Below, piece by piece: positions 23,193 to 30,688 of a stretch of DNA of 35,995 bases. The stretch is taken from assembly GCA_021201905.1 (NCBI GenBank), contig JAJQEA010000030.1:1-35995 (forward strand), read 5' to 3'. Under the pieces are notes generated by a model, which saw nothing but the letters and a program-made list of their open reading frames with translations, was not told the origin of the DNA and ran no database searches. This stretch comes from Clostridia bacterium. GTDB lineage: Bacteria > Bacillota > Clostridia > Lachnospirales > Lachnospiraceae. Position numbers and translations under genes: made by a program. Within the stretch, counting starts at the first letter, position 1. The number at the start of each line of letters is the position of its first letter.

Positions 23193-24032
23193 TCATGCCT
23201 TTTCCCGGGAGCCTGCCAGCCGGATAATGTCTTTAATGTCCTCGCGCAGCCGCAGTTCTGCATACTGTGATAATTTCCAGGCGTGGCCCTGGTCCTTACC
23301 CTCAGCCAGCCCCTCTTTCAGATAGTTCACATACTGGCAGCGCACCTGGGTCCCAAAATTAATCTTGGCCACTCCGCTGTCAATGGAACGCTTCACCAGT
23401 TCCTCATCCATGCCCGTGCAGCCGTGAAGAACAAAGGGGATGTCCGTAAACTTCCTGCACTCCTCCAGCACCTCCACCCGGATATCCACAGGCCCGTTGT
23501 AAAACCCGTGTGCATTACCGATGCCGATGGCCAGTGAATCGGGACGGCAGAGCTTAAGATACTGCCTCACCACATCCGGATCCGCGATGTTGGACGCTCC
23601 CATCTTATTTCCCTTGTCATCCAGGTGGCACAGCTCGCCGATTTCCGCCTCCAGGGGCACGCCAAAGGACCTGCACACCCTGGCCACCGCCTCTGTGGCA
23701 GCTGCATTTTCCTCCACAGGCAGGGCGGAACCGTCAAACATGATAGAGGTGAATCCCAGCTTCAGCATCTCCATGCAGCGCTCAAAGCTGTCTCCGTGGT
23801 CCAGATGGATTGCAACCGGCACAGATACCTTGCCGGCCATCCATTTTGCCGTCTCATAAAACCAGTCATGGCCTGAATAAGCCCCGGTATTCACATAGTG
23901 GGCCAGTATGACCGGGGAGCGAAGCTCCTCCGCGGCCATGCACATGGCCCGTATGATGTCATAGGTTCCTCCCTGGGTATTGATGGCGGGAACCGCATAA
24001 TGTCCTTTTATAGGCATTCTGAAGCATTTCAT
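23193..24032 (-). CDS. class II aldolase, KbaY/GatY type, with probable frameshift at its N-terminus
   Basis: The open frame from 24032 gives 279 residues with AVPAINTQGG, AIHLDHG (zinc site), MFDGS, EAEIGEL, AIGNAHG, LHGCTGM and KINFGT, all typical of the ketose-bisphosphate aldolases that include tagatose-bisphosphate aldolase. The true start appears to be elsewhere. AAGGAG stands six bases before an ATG at 24048 whose frame reads MLTTTYEMLQNAYK, the standard family N-terminus, and then loses frame in an AAAA tract (plus positions 24006-24009). Removing one A would give QNAYKGHYAVPAIN, matching the family exactly. Either the gene is damaged, translation uses a poorly positioned internal ATG, or one base is a sequencing error. 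Confidence 0.8.
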   Translation of the reverse strand: MKCFRMPIKGHYAVPAINTQGGTYDIIRAMCMAAEELRSPVILAHYVNTGAYSGHDWFYETAKWMAGKVSVPVAIHLDHGDSFERCMEMLKLGFTSIMFDGSALPVEENAAATEAVARVCRSFGVPLEAEIGELCHLDDKGNKMGASNIADPDVVRQYLKLCRPDSLAIGIGNAHGFYNGPVDIRVEVLEECRKFTDIPFVLHGCTGMDEELVKRSIDSGVAKINFGTQVRCQYVNYLKEGLAEGKDQGHAWKLSQYAELRLREDIKDIIRLAGSREKA

Positions 24033-24061
24033 AAGTGGTTGTCAGCATGCTATTCTCCTTC

Positions 24062-25078
24062 TCAGATGTTCACGATGACTTTCAGATAATCGGAGGGGGA
24101 CTGGATCATGTCCTTTATGGTATCCTCCACCTGGTCCAGTTCAATCATCTTTGTTATGATTGCGTCCGTTGGTACCCTGCCCTCGTTTACCAGACTGATT
24201 GCCTCCGGGAACTTTCCGTTGGAATTCCTGGAAGGGCACACGTCAATTTCCTTCTGCATCAGGCGTACCGTGTTGATCCGCACCGGGTCATGAGGCCATC
24301 CCACCAGGGCAATCCTTCCTCCATGGCACACGTAATTATGCATGTTCTCCAGAATGATCGGAGCTCCTGTACAGTCAATCATGGCCTCAGGCAGCTTGCC
24401 GCCTGTCACCTCCCGCAGATACTCCTCCACATTTCCATCCCTGGAATTAAAGGTGCATGGCACTCCCAGCTCCTTTGCGTAATCCAGACGCTTTTGCAGC
24501 ACATCCACCAGAATAGGGGTGGCTCCGTAGTTGATGCAGGCAAATGCAGCCATGAGGCCGATGATGCCGGCTCCGAACACAACGCAGTGCTCTCCCTCCG
24601 ATACCCTGGCCCTGGTGGCCCCGTGAAGGCCGATGGTTAAGGGTTCCACCAGGGCTGCGTGGGTAAAGGTCAGTTCATCGGGAAGCTTATATAAAAGCTG
24701 CACCGGATGAAGGAAGTACTCGGACATCATGCCGTCCTTGTGTACGCCGCACACATGAAGGTCCGCGCAGTTATTGAAGCGCCCAGCCGCGCACATATGG
24801 CACTTGTTGCAGGGCACATAGGGTTCCAGGGCCACCCGGTCCCCTGGCTTTAACCCTTTGTCATTCTCCCCGATTTCCTCAATGACGCCCACGCCCTCAT
24901 GGCCCAGCCCGTTAATGGGATAGCGCATGGTGGGGTTCACCCCTCTGTAGGCAGTCACGTCCGAACCGCAGATACCGCACATTTCCATCTTTATGATTGC
25001 CTGGCCTTCCTTCAGCTCCGGCATGGGCAAATCCTTTATCACCAGGTTTCCTGGCTCCGGCAGACATAATACCTTCAT
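24062..25078 (-). CDS. zinc-dependent medium-chain alcohol/polyol dehydrogenase
   Basis: The protein is 338 residues from the ATG at 25078, chosen because GAGGAGG precedes it; the longer frame to 25156 overlaps the SDR gene and is not needed. Catalytic zinc ligands are Cys37 (CGICGSD) and His60-Glu61 (GLGHEG). The structural zinc site uses Cys90, 93, 96 and 104 (CNKCHMCAAGRFNNC). The nucleotide fold has VVFGAGIIGLMAA. It resembles the L-galactonate, sorbitol and L-idonate dehydrogenase group and should oxidise a secondary alcohol of a sugar, polyol or aldonate with NAD(P). It starts four bases after the SDR stop codon. Together they could invert a hydroxyl through a keto intermediate. Confidence 0.87.
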   Translation of the reverse strand: MKVLCLPEPGNLVIKDLPMPELKEGQAIIKMEMCGICGSDVTAYRGVNPTMRYPINGLGHEGVGVIEEIGENDKGLKPGDRVALEPYVPCNKCHMCAAGRFNNCADLHVCGVHKDGMMSEYFLHPVQLLYKLPDELTFTHAALVEPLTIGLHGATRARVSEGEHCVVFGAGIIGLMAAFACINYGATPILVDVLQKRLDYAKELGVPCTFNSRDGNVEEYLREVTGGKLPEAMIDCTGAPIILENMHNYVCHGGRIALVGWPHDPVRINTVRLMQKEIDVCPSRNSNGKFPEAISLVNEGRVPTDAIITKMIELDQVEDTIKDMIQSPSDYLKVIVNI

Positions 25079-25082
25079 GTTC

Positions 25083-25880
25083 TCAATCCTCCTCATTCTC
25101 TCTGATATAGTCAAGCGCGTGGGGCATGATGCCCAGGGACCAGCCTCCATCGGCAAATATCACCTGGCCCACAATGTAGTCCGATTCTTTACAGGCAAGG
25201 AAACAGGCCAGACTGGCAATTTCCTCTGTCTTTCCGAAGCGTCCCACAGGCGACACGGACAATATGGCCTCCTCATCCAGTATTCCTGATTTAAGGGGCT
25301 TTTCCACCATCTCCGTCCGAATCCAGCCCGGAGCAATGGCATTTACTTTGATGTTGTACAGGGCCCATTCTGCTCCCAGCTGCTCTGTCAGCAGATTCAC
25401 AGCACCCTTTGTGATGCCGTAGGGCACCCGGCCCACATTAATCATCCTGGTGTTTCCGGAGGAGATATTGACAATGCTCCCTCCCCCGTCCCGTCTCATA
25501 TAAGCTCCCACGGCCTGGCAGCAGAACAGCGGGGCCTTCATGTTGATGTCGATGACCTCGTCCAGCACTTCCTCCGTCAGCTTCAGGGCGGGACAGGCAC
25601 GGGCCACCCCCGCACAGTTTACCAGTATATCAATATGCCCGTATGTTTTATGTACATAATCCGCCATGGCGAATATCTGCCCTCTGTCCCGCAGATTAAT
25701 GTGATAAAACTCCGCCACAGGGCCGATGTCCATGGCAGCCTTTCTGCCCTCTTCCTCCAGCACGTCTGCAATGACCACCCTGGCTCCTTCGTCCGCATAT
25801 CTGGAAGCAATTCCAAACCCGATTCCTCTGGCTCCGCCTGTGACGATGGCTGTCTTTCCATTTAACCGTCCTGATTCCAT
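25083..25880 (-). CDS. short-chain dehydrogenase/reductase (SDR), gluconate-5-dehydrogenase-like
   Basis: This 265-residue classical SDR has the Rossmann motif TGGARGIG (residues 14-21), NCAG (88-91), catalytic Ser141, Tyr154 and Lys158 (YGITK), and the closing FADGGW. It reduces or oxidises a carbonyl/secondary alcohol with NAD(P). Subgroup placement near 5-keto-gluconate reductases is by general resemblance only. It follows the ABC ATPase by four bases and precedes the zinc dehydrogenase by four, so all three are in one transcript. A redox pair of SDR plus zinc dehydrogenase is common in polyol and sugar-acid pathways. Confidence 0.87.
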   Translation of the reverse strand: MESGRLNGKTAIVTGGARGIGFGIASRYADEGARVVIADVLEEEGRKAAMDIGPVAEFYHINLRDRGQIFAMADYVHKTYGHIDILVNCAGVARACPALKLTEEVLDEVIDINMKAPLFCCQAVGAYMRRDGGGSIVNISSGNTRMINVGRVPYGITKGAVNLLTEQLGAEWALYNIKVNAIAPGWIRTEMVEKPLKSGILDEEAILSVSPVGRFGKTEEIASLACFLACKESDYIVGQVIFADGGWSLGIMPHALDYIRENEED

Positions 25881-25884
25881 ATTC

Positions 25885-26643
25885 CTACCACCATTTTATC
25901 TTGTCTGTTATATAGTTTCGGTACTCAATAAACCGTGAGGATGTGATATCCCTGGGTCTTGGCAGGTCAATCCGCACCTCCTCCTTGATTTTAGCCGGTT
26001 TGTTGCTGAGAATGAGCACGCGCTCCGCCAGATACACGGCTTCCTCTATGTTGTGGGTAATGAATACCACCGTGCTCCCCAGCTCCTTCCACAGGCGTAT
26101 GACCTCATCCTCCAGATAAAAGCGCATCTTTACATCCATCTGTCCGTAGGGCTCATCCATCAGCAGCAGGTCCGGCTGCATGGCAAAGGAACGTCCGATG
26201 ATGATTCTCTGCTCCGCTGATACGGACAGCTCACCTGGATACGCCTTCCTGAACTCCTGAAGTCCCATCAGGTCCAGTATCTGATCCACCCTGCGGTCGA
26301 TTTCAGCCTTGGGGATTCTCTTAATCTTAAGTCCATAGGCCAGGTTATCCTCCACGGTCAGCCACGGAAGGGCGCTTGGCTCCTGGAACACAAAGGAAAT
26401 GTTGTGTTTGCGCGGGTCCGCAGGGACTCCGTCTATATACAGGTCGCCCTCACTGGGCATATGAATCCTGGTAAGGCAGTTTAAAAACGTGGTCTTTCCG
26501 CAGCCTGTAGGCCCCACTACACACACGAACTCGCCTTTGCGGATATTAAATGACATGTCGTCCAGCACCAGCAGGTCGCCGAACCGCTTTGTAAGATTCC
26601 TGACCTCGACTTTTATGGGTCGGGTATCCTCTCTCTCAGGCAT
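25885..26643 (-). CDS. ABC ATPase (TauB/SsuB-like) with degenerate signature motif
   Basis: The protein has 252 residues with Walker A GPTGCGKT (44-51), Q-loop Gln87, Walker B LLLMDE (catalytic Glu164) and H-loop His197. The signature, normally LSGGM, is LSVSA (139-143). It belongs to the nitrate/sulfonate/taurine family of importers. The next-upstream gene encodes a second ATPase with the opposite defect, so the two should form a heterodimer with one active and one degenerate ATP site. It is separated from that gene by 13 bases and followed directly by the SDR gene. Confidence 0.87.
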   Translation of the reverse strand: MPEREDTRPIKVEVRNLTKRFGDLLVLDDMSFNIRKGEFVCVVGPTGCGKTTFLNCLTRIHMPSEGDLYIDGVPADPRKHNISFVFQEPSALPWLTVEDNLAYGLKIKRIPKAEIDRRVDQILDLMGLQEFRKAYPGELSVSAEQRIIIGRSFAMQPDLLLMDEPYGQMDVKMRFYLEDEVIRLWKELGSTVVFITHNIEEAVYLAERVLILSNKPAKIKEEVRIDLPRPRDITSSRFIEYRNYITDKIKWW

Positions 26644-26656
26644 TTTTGTCCTCCTA

Positions 26657-27424
26657 TTAAATTGCTAAATCAGTGTTGTCGGAAATAACCGTACGCAGCT
26701 TCAGGAATTCCCCGCTTACCATATCCCTTGGCCTGGGTATGCTGATGGGATATACTTCCTTTACAGTGGCCGGGCAGTCGCTGAGAAGGATGATTCTGTC
26801 TCCCAGATAGCAGGCTTCCTCTATATTGTTGGTGACGAAAATGACGGTACGCTTTTCCTTTTCCCAGATTCTTAAGATTTCCTCCTGCATCTGGTACCGG
26901 GTCTGGGCATCCAGCTGTCCAAAGGGCTCGTCCATGATTAACAGCTTGGGGTCCGCCGCATACGCCCTGGCGATTCCCACCCTCTGCTTCATGCCGCCTG
27001 ACAGCTGGGTGGGATAGGATTTCTCAAAACCCTTAAGGCCCACCAGCTCTATGTAATGCTGTGCAATCTCCCTGCGCTTCCCCTTGGGCATTCCCCGGAA
27101 TTTAAGGCCCAGCTCCACATTTTCCATAACCGTCTTAAAGGGCATCAGGGCCAGCTTCTGGAACACCATGCTGATTTCCGGGTTTACGCCCTTCCACTCT
27201 CTGCCGTTGTACACAACCCTTCCCTCTGTCTGCTGCTCCAGCCCAGCGATGATATTGAGCAGCACGGTCTTGCCGCAGCGCCCCGGCCCCAGGATTACCA
27301 GAAATTCGCCGTCGTTCACATCAAAGCTCACATCTTTTATGGCTGTAAAATATCCCTTGTCGCTGAAAAACGTCTTGGATATCCCATTTATTTCCATTCG
27401 TTTGTTTAATTGTTCCACGGACAC
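26657..27424 (-). CDS. ABC ATPase (TauB/SsuB-like) lacking the H-loop histidine
   Basis: The 255-residue protein has Walker A GPGRCGKT (46-53), a canonical signature LSGGM (141-145) and Walker B LLIMDE (Glu166), but the H-loop reads FVTNNIEEA, with Asn199 where His is expected. The start is a GTG at 27424 overlapping the permease gene by 19 bases, with GAAGGTGG close upstream; an ATG nine codons later lacks a ribosome site. It is the partner of the downstream ATPase in a four-component importer with two different permeases. Confidence 0.85.
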   Translation of the reverse strand: MSVEQLNKRMEINGISKTFFSDKGYFTAIKDVSFDVNDGEFLVILGPGRCGKTVLLNIIAGLEQQTEGRVVYNGREWKGVNPEISMVFQKLALMPFKTVMENVELGLKFRGMPKGKRREIAQHYIELVGLKGFEKSYPTQLSGGMKQRVGIARAYAADPKLLIMDEPFGQLDAQTRYQMQEEILRIWEKEKRTVIFVTNNIEEACYLGDRIILLSDCPATVKEVYPISIPRPRDMVSGEFLKLRTVISDNTDLAI

Positions 27425-28191
27425 ACCACCTTCTCAAGTTTTTGAAGCCCCAGTGACAAAAGGGCGCCAATAATTGCAATGGTTATGACAGAGACAAGTA
27501 CCAGGGCCATATCGCTTCCCTGCCAGCCTCTGGTCACCAGCGCTCCCAGTCCTTTCTGGGCGCCTAACATCTCGGCCGCCAGCACCGTTGTCCAGCCTGA
27601 GCTGACCGAGGTGCGGATTCCCGCAAAGATGGAGGACAGGGCAGTGGGGATAACAATATCCGTCAGTATCTGCCTGTTATTTCCGCCAAATACATGGCCT
27701 ACATCCAAATTGATTTTATCCACCATCTCAATTCCCGTGGAGGTGTTGATGACCAACGGCACAAAGGTTCCGATAAACACCAGCAATACCTTTGGAAATT
27801 CACCGATGCCGAACCACATGATTACAATGGGAATCCAGGCAATGGGCGGAATGGGGCGGATAACCTCAAATATGCTGTCAAAGAATGCCTTGCATTTCTT
27901 ATTCCATCCAATGAGAATGCCAAAGGAAATACCAAAGGCCCACGCGATGAGCAGCGCCATGAGCACACGCCTTAAGCTGGCCCATGCGTGTCCTGCCAGG
28001 GAGGTCTTTGCAATGGGTTTGGTAAATGTTTTCACAAATCGCGCCCATACGTCAGCCGGGGCGGGCATCAGCTCCGGGTGGCTGGCTGAGAACAGGACCC
28101 AGCCCACGGCAATCATCAGGATTGCCAATACAGGCAGGCCGTAATACAGGACGTTTCTCAATGTTTTCTGCTGTTTGCTTGCTACATCCAT
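27406..28191 (-). CDS. ABC transporter permease (TauC/SsuC-like)
   Basis: This 261-residue protein has six membrane segments and the BPD_transp_1 coupling segment. The PIPPIAWIPIVIMWFGIGEFPKVLLVFIGTFVPLVINTSTGI stretch is a hallmark of nitrate/sulfonate/taurine-type permeases. It pairs with the different permease encoded just upstream (gap of 15 bases), so the channel is probably a heterodimer. The imported solute is unknown; family members carry sulfonates, nitrate, cyanate, pyrimidine precursors and aromatic acids. Confidence 0.88.
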   Translation of the reverse strand: MDVASKQQKTLRNVLYYGLPVLAILMIAVGWVLFSASHPELMPAPADVWARFVKTFTKPIAKTSLAGHAWASLRRVLMALLIAWAFGISFGILIGWNKKCKAFFDSIFEVIRPIPPIAWIPIVIMWFGIGEFPKVLLVFIGTFVPLVINTSTGIEMVDKINLDVGHVFGGNNRQILTDIVIPTALSSIFAGIRTSVSSGWTTVLAAEMLGAQKGLGALVTRGWQGSDMALVLVSVITIAIIGALLSLGLQKLEKVVCPWNN

Positions 28192-28206
28192 ATTCCTTAC
28201 TCCCTC

Positions 28207-29040
28207 CTACCTGTTTACCTTCCAGCGCAGGAAATATTTTTCTGCCCTGGACAAAAATCCTGAAAGAATGGCTCCGATGGCTCCAATCACCACCATACCC
28301 ACGATTACAATATCCGGGCGTGCCACGGTACGGCCAATCTGAATCATGTATCCCAGTCCGGCGCTGGCTGCCAGCATCTCTGCCGCCACCAGGGTGGACC
28401 AGGAATTTCCCAATGCCACACGGATTCCGGCAAATACCATGGGAAGGGAGGAAGGTACCCCCACCTTCCAGAATATCTCCGCGTTGGAGGCCCCAAAGGT
28501 CCTGGACACATTGATCAGCATCTTGTTGGTCAGCTTTATGCCTGTGTAGGAATTGATGACACAGGGCACAAAGGCGGTAAAAAAGATGATGAGCGCCTTT
28601 GCCTTCAGACCGATTCCCATCCACACCACTACCAGGGGAATCCAGGCAATGGGGGGAACCGGCCTCACCAGCTCAAAGATGGGGCGGATGAAACGGTCCG
28701 CATAGGTCCACCAGCCCATGACCAGTCCCAGGGGAACGCCGATGATGATGGCTGCCAGGAAACCGGATAAGGCAACCTGGAGACTGGCCAGTATATTCAC
28801 CCAAAGGACGTTGCCGTCCGGGGCCTTATTCGCAAACTTATACATCAGGGTCTCAAAAATCTGAGTGGGCGCGGGAAGCATCCTTTCATTGACAAGACCC
28901 ACACTTACCACCAGCTGCCACACGGCCAGCAGCGTGATGATGCCTGCCGCGCTTAGCAGGGCGTAATTCAGGCCTTCCTTTGATTTCTGCTTTTTCCACT
29001 CCAAAAGGCCAGCCTCTAATTTCTCATTTCCAGTTGCCAT
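28207..29040 (-). CDS. ABC transporter permease (TauC/SsuC-like), second subunit
   Basis: This 277-residue protein has an N-terminal charged region, then six spans with the conserved PVPPIAWIPLVVVWMGIGLKAKALIIFFTAFVPCVINSYTGIKL block and a coupling segment around SRTFGASNAEIFWKVGVP. It is homologous to the next permease but clearly distinct, as in heteromeric importers. It begins 20 bases after the binding-protein stop codon and has an AGGAGTTGAGATACCG region upstream. The operon then continues to the ATPases. Confidence 0.88.
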   Translation of the reverse strand: MATGNEKLEAGLLEWKKQKSKEGLNYALLSAAGIITLLAVWQLVVSVGLVNERMLPAPTQIFETLMYKFANKAPDGNVLWVNILASLQVALSGFLAAIIIGVPLGLVMGWWTYADRFIRPIFELVRPVPPIAWIPLVVVWMGIGLKAKALIIFFTAFVPCVINSYTGIKLTNKMLINVSRTFGASNAEIFWKVGVPSSLPMVFAGIRVALGNSWSTLVAAEMLAASAGLGYMIQIGRTVARPDIVIVGMVVIGAIGAILSGFLSRAEKYFLRWKVNR

Positions 29041-29060
29041 ATCGGTATCTCAACTCCTTT

Positions 29061-30224
29061 TTAATTTGCGGTTTCGGTCAGTACCTCATTTAACAGCTTT
29101 CCATCCGTATGTCCCACGAATCTCTCCTGGTCGCCTTCCTTGTAGTTGCCCACGCTGATGAAGAAATCAAGTACGTCCAGAAGTCTCTGGTCCATAACCG
29201 TATTGTCGGAGCCCTCTGCCTTGTCATTCAGCATGCCGCATGCCTCCTGAAGAGTGTAATATGTATCGGCCTCCAGATATTTTGCAGTTGTCTCCCTGTC
29301 CATGGAGCTTCCGTTCTCATCGTTCATGTCCACACAGTAGTCAATGGCCTTTTCCTTGTTCTCCTTCATCCAGTCCATGGTCTTAAAGTACACTTCCATG
29401 AACACCTTCATGGCCTCGTATTTATCCGGATCCGCGTAGCTGTTCTTATTTGCCACAAAGCTGCACATCAGACCGGAGTCAGCCATGGGACCGCTGGCCA
29501 CTGGCGTATACTTATCGGATTCAGCCAGCATCTTGAAGGTGCCGCCAGATCCTGTCAGCACGCACACGTCGCCCTCGCCGGCCAGGAATGCGCTGTAAGC
29601 CGTTGCCGGGTCCATGGCGATGAAGTTCACATCGTCAACCGTAAGCCCAAAGCCTTCCAGTACCTTAATCAGCACGTACTGGGTAACGCTTCCCGTGTTG
29701 CACAGGATGGATTTTCCCTTCCAGCTGTCCGCATCCCCGTAAATTTCATCACTCAGGCTGTTATGTCCCTTGCCGGCTTTCACGATATCCGAATCATTTC
29801 TGGCAAATACATACTGTGTTCCGTCATCCGTATTGCTGGAGCCAAGGACCAGGGCATCGTACCCCAGAACGCCTGCGAACACGCCGCCCACGCCGGTACA
29901 GCCGATATCCCATCCGTCCGATGAAAGGGACTCCATCTGCACCGGGCCGTTGGTGAACAGCACTTCCTCAATATCCAGTCCCTTTTCCTTAAACTACCCT
30001 TCCTGCTCCGCTATGTAGATAGGAAGATAATTAAGGCTGCCTCCAATGCCGGACACCGTAAGCTCATAGCTCTTGTCCGCTGTTTTGCCGTCACCTGTTC
30101 CCGATGCCTGAGCCTGTGTATCCGCCTTCTTGGAATCCGAACCTGCCCCGCAGCCTGATACCAGTCCGGCGCACATAACTGCTGCCATGGTCACTGCCAA
30201 TGTCTTTACTAATGATTTTCTCAT
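29061..30224 (-). pseudogene. NMT1/SsuA-like substrate-binding lipoprotein interrupted by an in-frame TAG
   Basis: The start at 30224 has a perfect AGGAGGT and a lipoprotein signal (MRKSLVKTLAVTMAAVMCAG, lipobox SGCGAG with Cys25). Codon 77, plus positions 29994-29996, is TAG, giving ...YIAEQEG-stop-FKEKGLDIEEV. The frame then continues without another stop for about 310 codons, through VQMESLSSDGWDIGCTGVGGV to TETAN. Family members usually have an aromatic residue at this place (EQEGWFKEKGL style), so one G-to-A change in TGG explains it. The full product would be 387 residues and is the binding component for the two permeases that follow. Without it the importer should be inactive unless the codon is suppressed or is a sequencing error. 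Confidence 0.82.
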
Positions 30225-30425
30225 AACGTTTGACCTCCTGTCCCCAAATGGTTCTCTCATTTTTGCTACCTGTTTTGCGTAATAAACAGCCGCCTTTACC
30301 CTTTATAAAAGTTGCATATTTTTTTCTTTGTTTATGTTAAACTGTTAACATTTACACCATTAAAACATCATGCATCCACGGTGTATTATTGATTTTTGAC
30401 TATTTATTACCCAACTCGCAAGGTC

Positions 30426-30454
30426 ATTATAGCAATATGACCATTTCAAGGCAA
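30426..30454 (-). promoter_or_regulatory. predicted promoter of the importer-aldolase-larA operon
   Basis: On the minus strand TTGCCT (30449-30454) is followed by 17 bases and TATAAT (30426-30431). The start would be near 30419, about 195 bases before the binding-protein ATG. Confidence 0.7.
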
Positions 30455-30466
30455 GGCAATTCAAAC

Positions 30467-30476
30467 CAAACGTTTG
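30467..30476. promoter_or_regulatory. operator core CAAACGTTTG, operon side
   Basis: This palindromic LacI-family-type core lies exactly 12 bp upstream of the -35 hexamer of the minus-strand operon promoter. An identical core lies 92 bp away at 30559-30568. Confidence 0.7.
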
Positions 30477-30558
30477 CGTATCGGAATTGTTTGAAAAACC
30501 TTTGAAATACTATGATTCATCTCCCGTTTCCTCCCGTTCCCGCCGGCAGTTTTTTACG

Positions 30559-30568
30559 CAAACGTTTG
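30559..30568. promoter_or_regulatory. operator core CAAACGTTTG, lacI side
   Basis: This is an identical copy of the core at 30467 and 18007. It lies 12 bp upstream of the weak -35 (TAGTAA) of the predicted lacI promoter. Confidence 0.7.
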
Positions 30569-30580
30569 TGTATTATTTTA

Positions 30581-30609
30581 TAGTAATCCAGGTACATTTT
30601 TTGTATACT
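30581..30609 (+). promoter_or_regulatory. predicted promoter of the LacI-family regulator gene
   Basis: TATACT (30604-30609) is preceded by a 17-base spacer and the poor -35 hexamer TAGTAA (30581-30586). A weak -35 next to an upstream operator fits an activated or autoregulated promoter. Confidence 0.5.
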
Positions 30610-30688
30610 TAAGGCAAAGAAGATATGCTGTCTGAACTGCTGCAGATTGAGACATTTCCATAAAATGCCCCGGAAGAGGAGGGTTGAC

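Noticed and set aside
29994-29996. Pyrrolysine at the in-frame TAG codons
   Set aside because: TAG is used as an ordinary stop by several genes here (153-155, 4127, 18407, 32661), no pyl genes are in the window, and Trp is the family residue that a single base change would explain.
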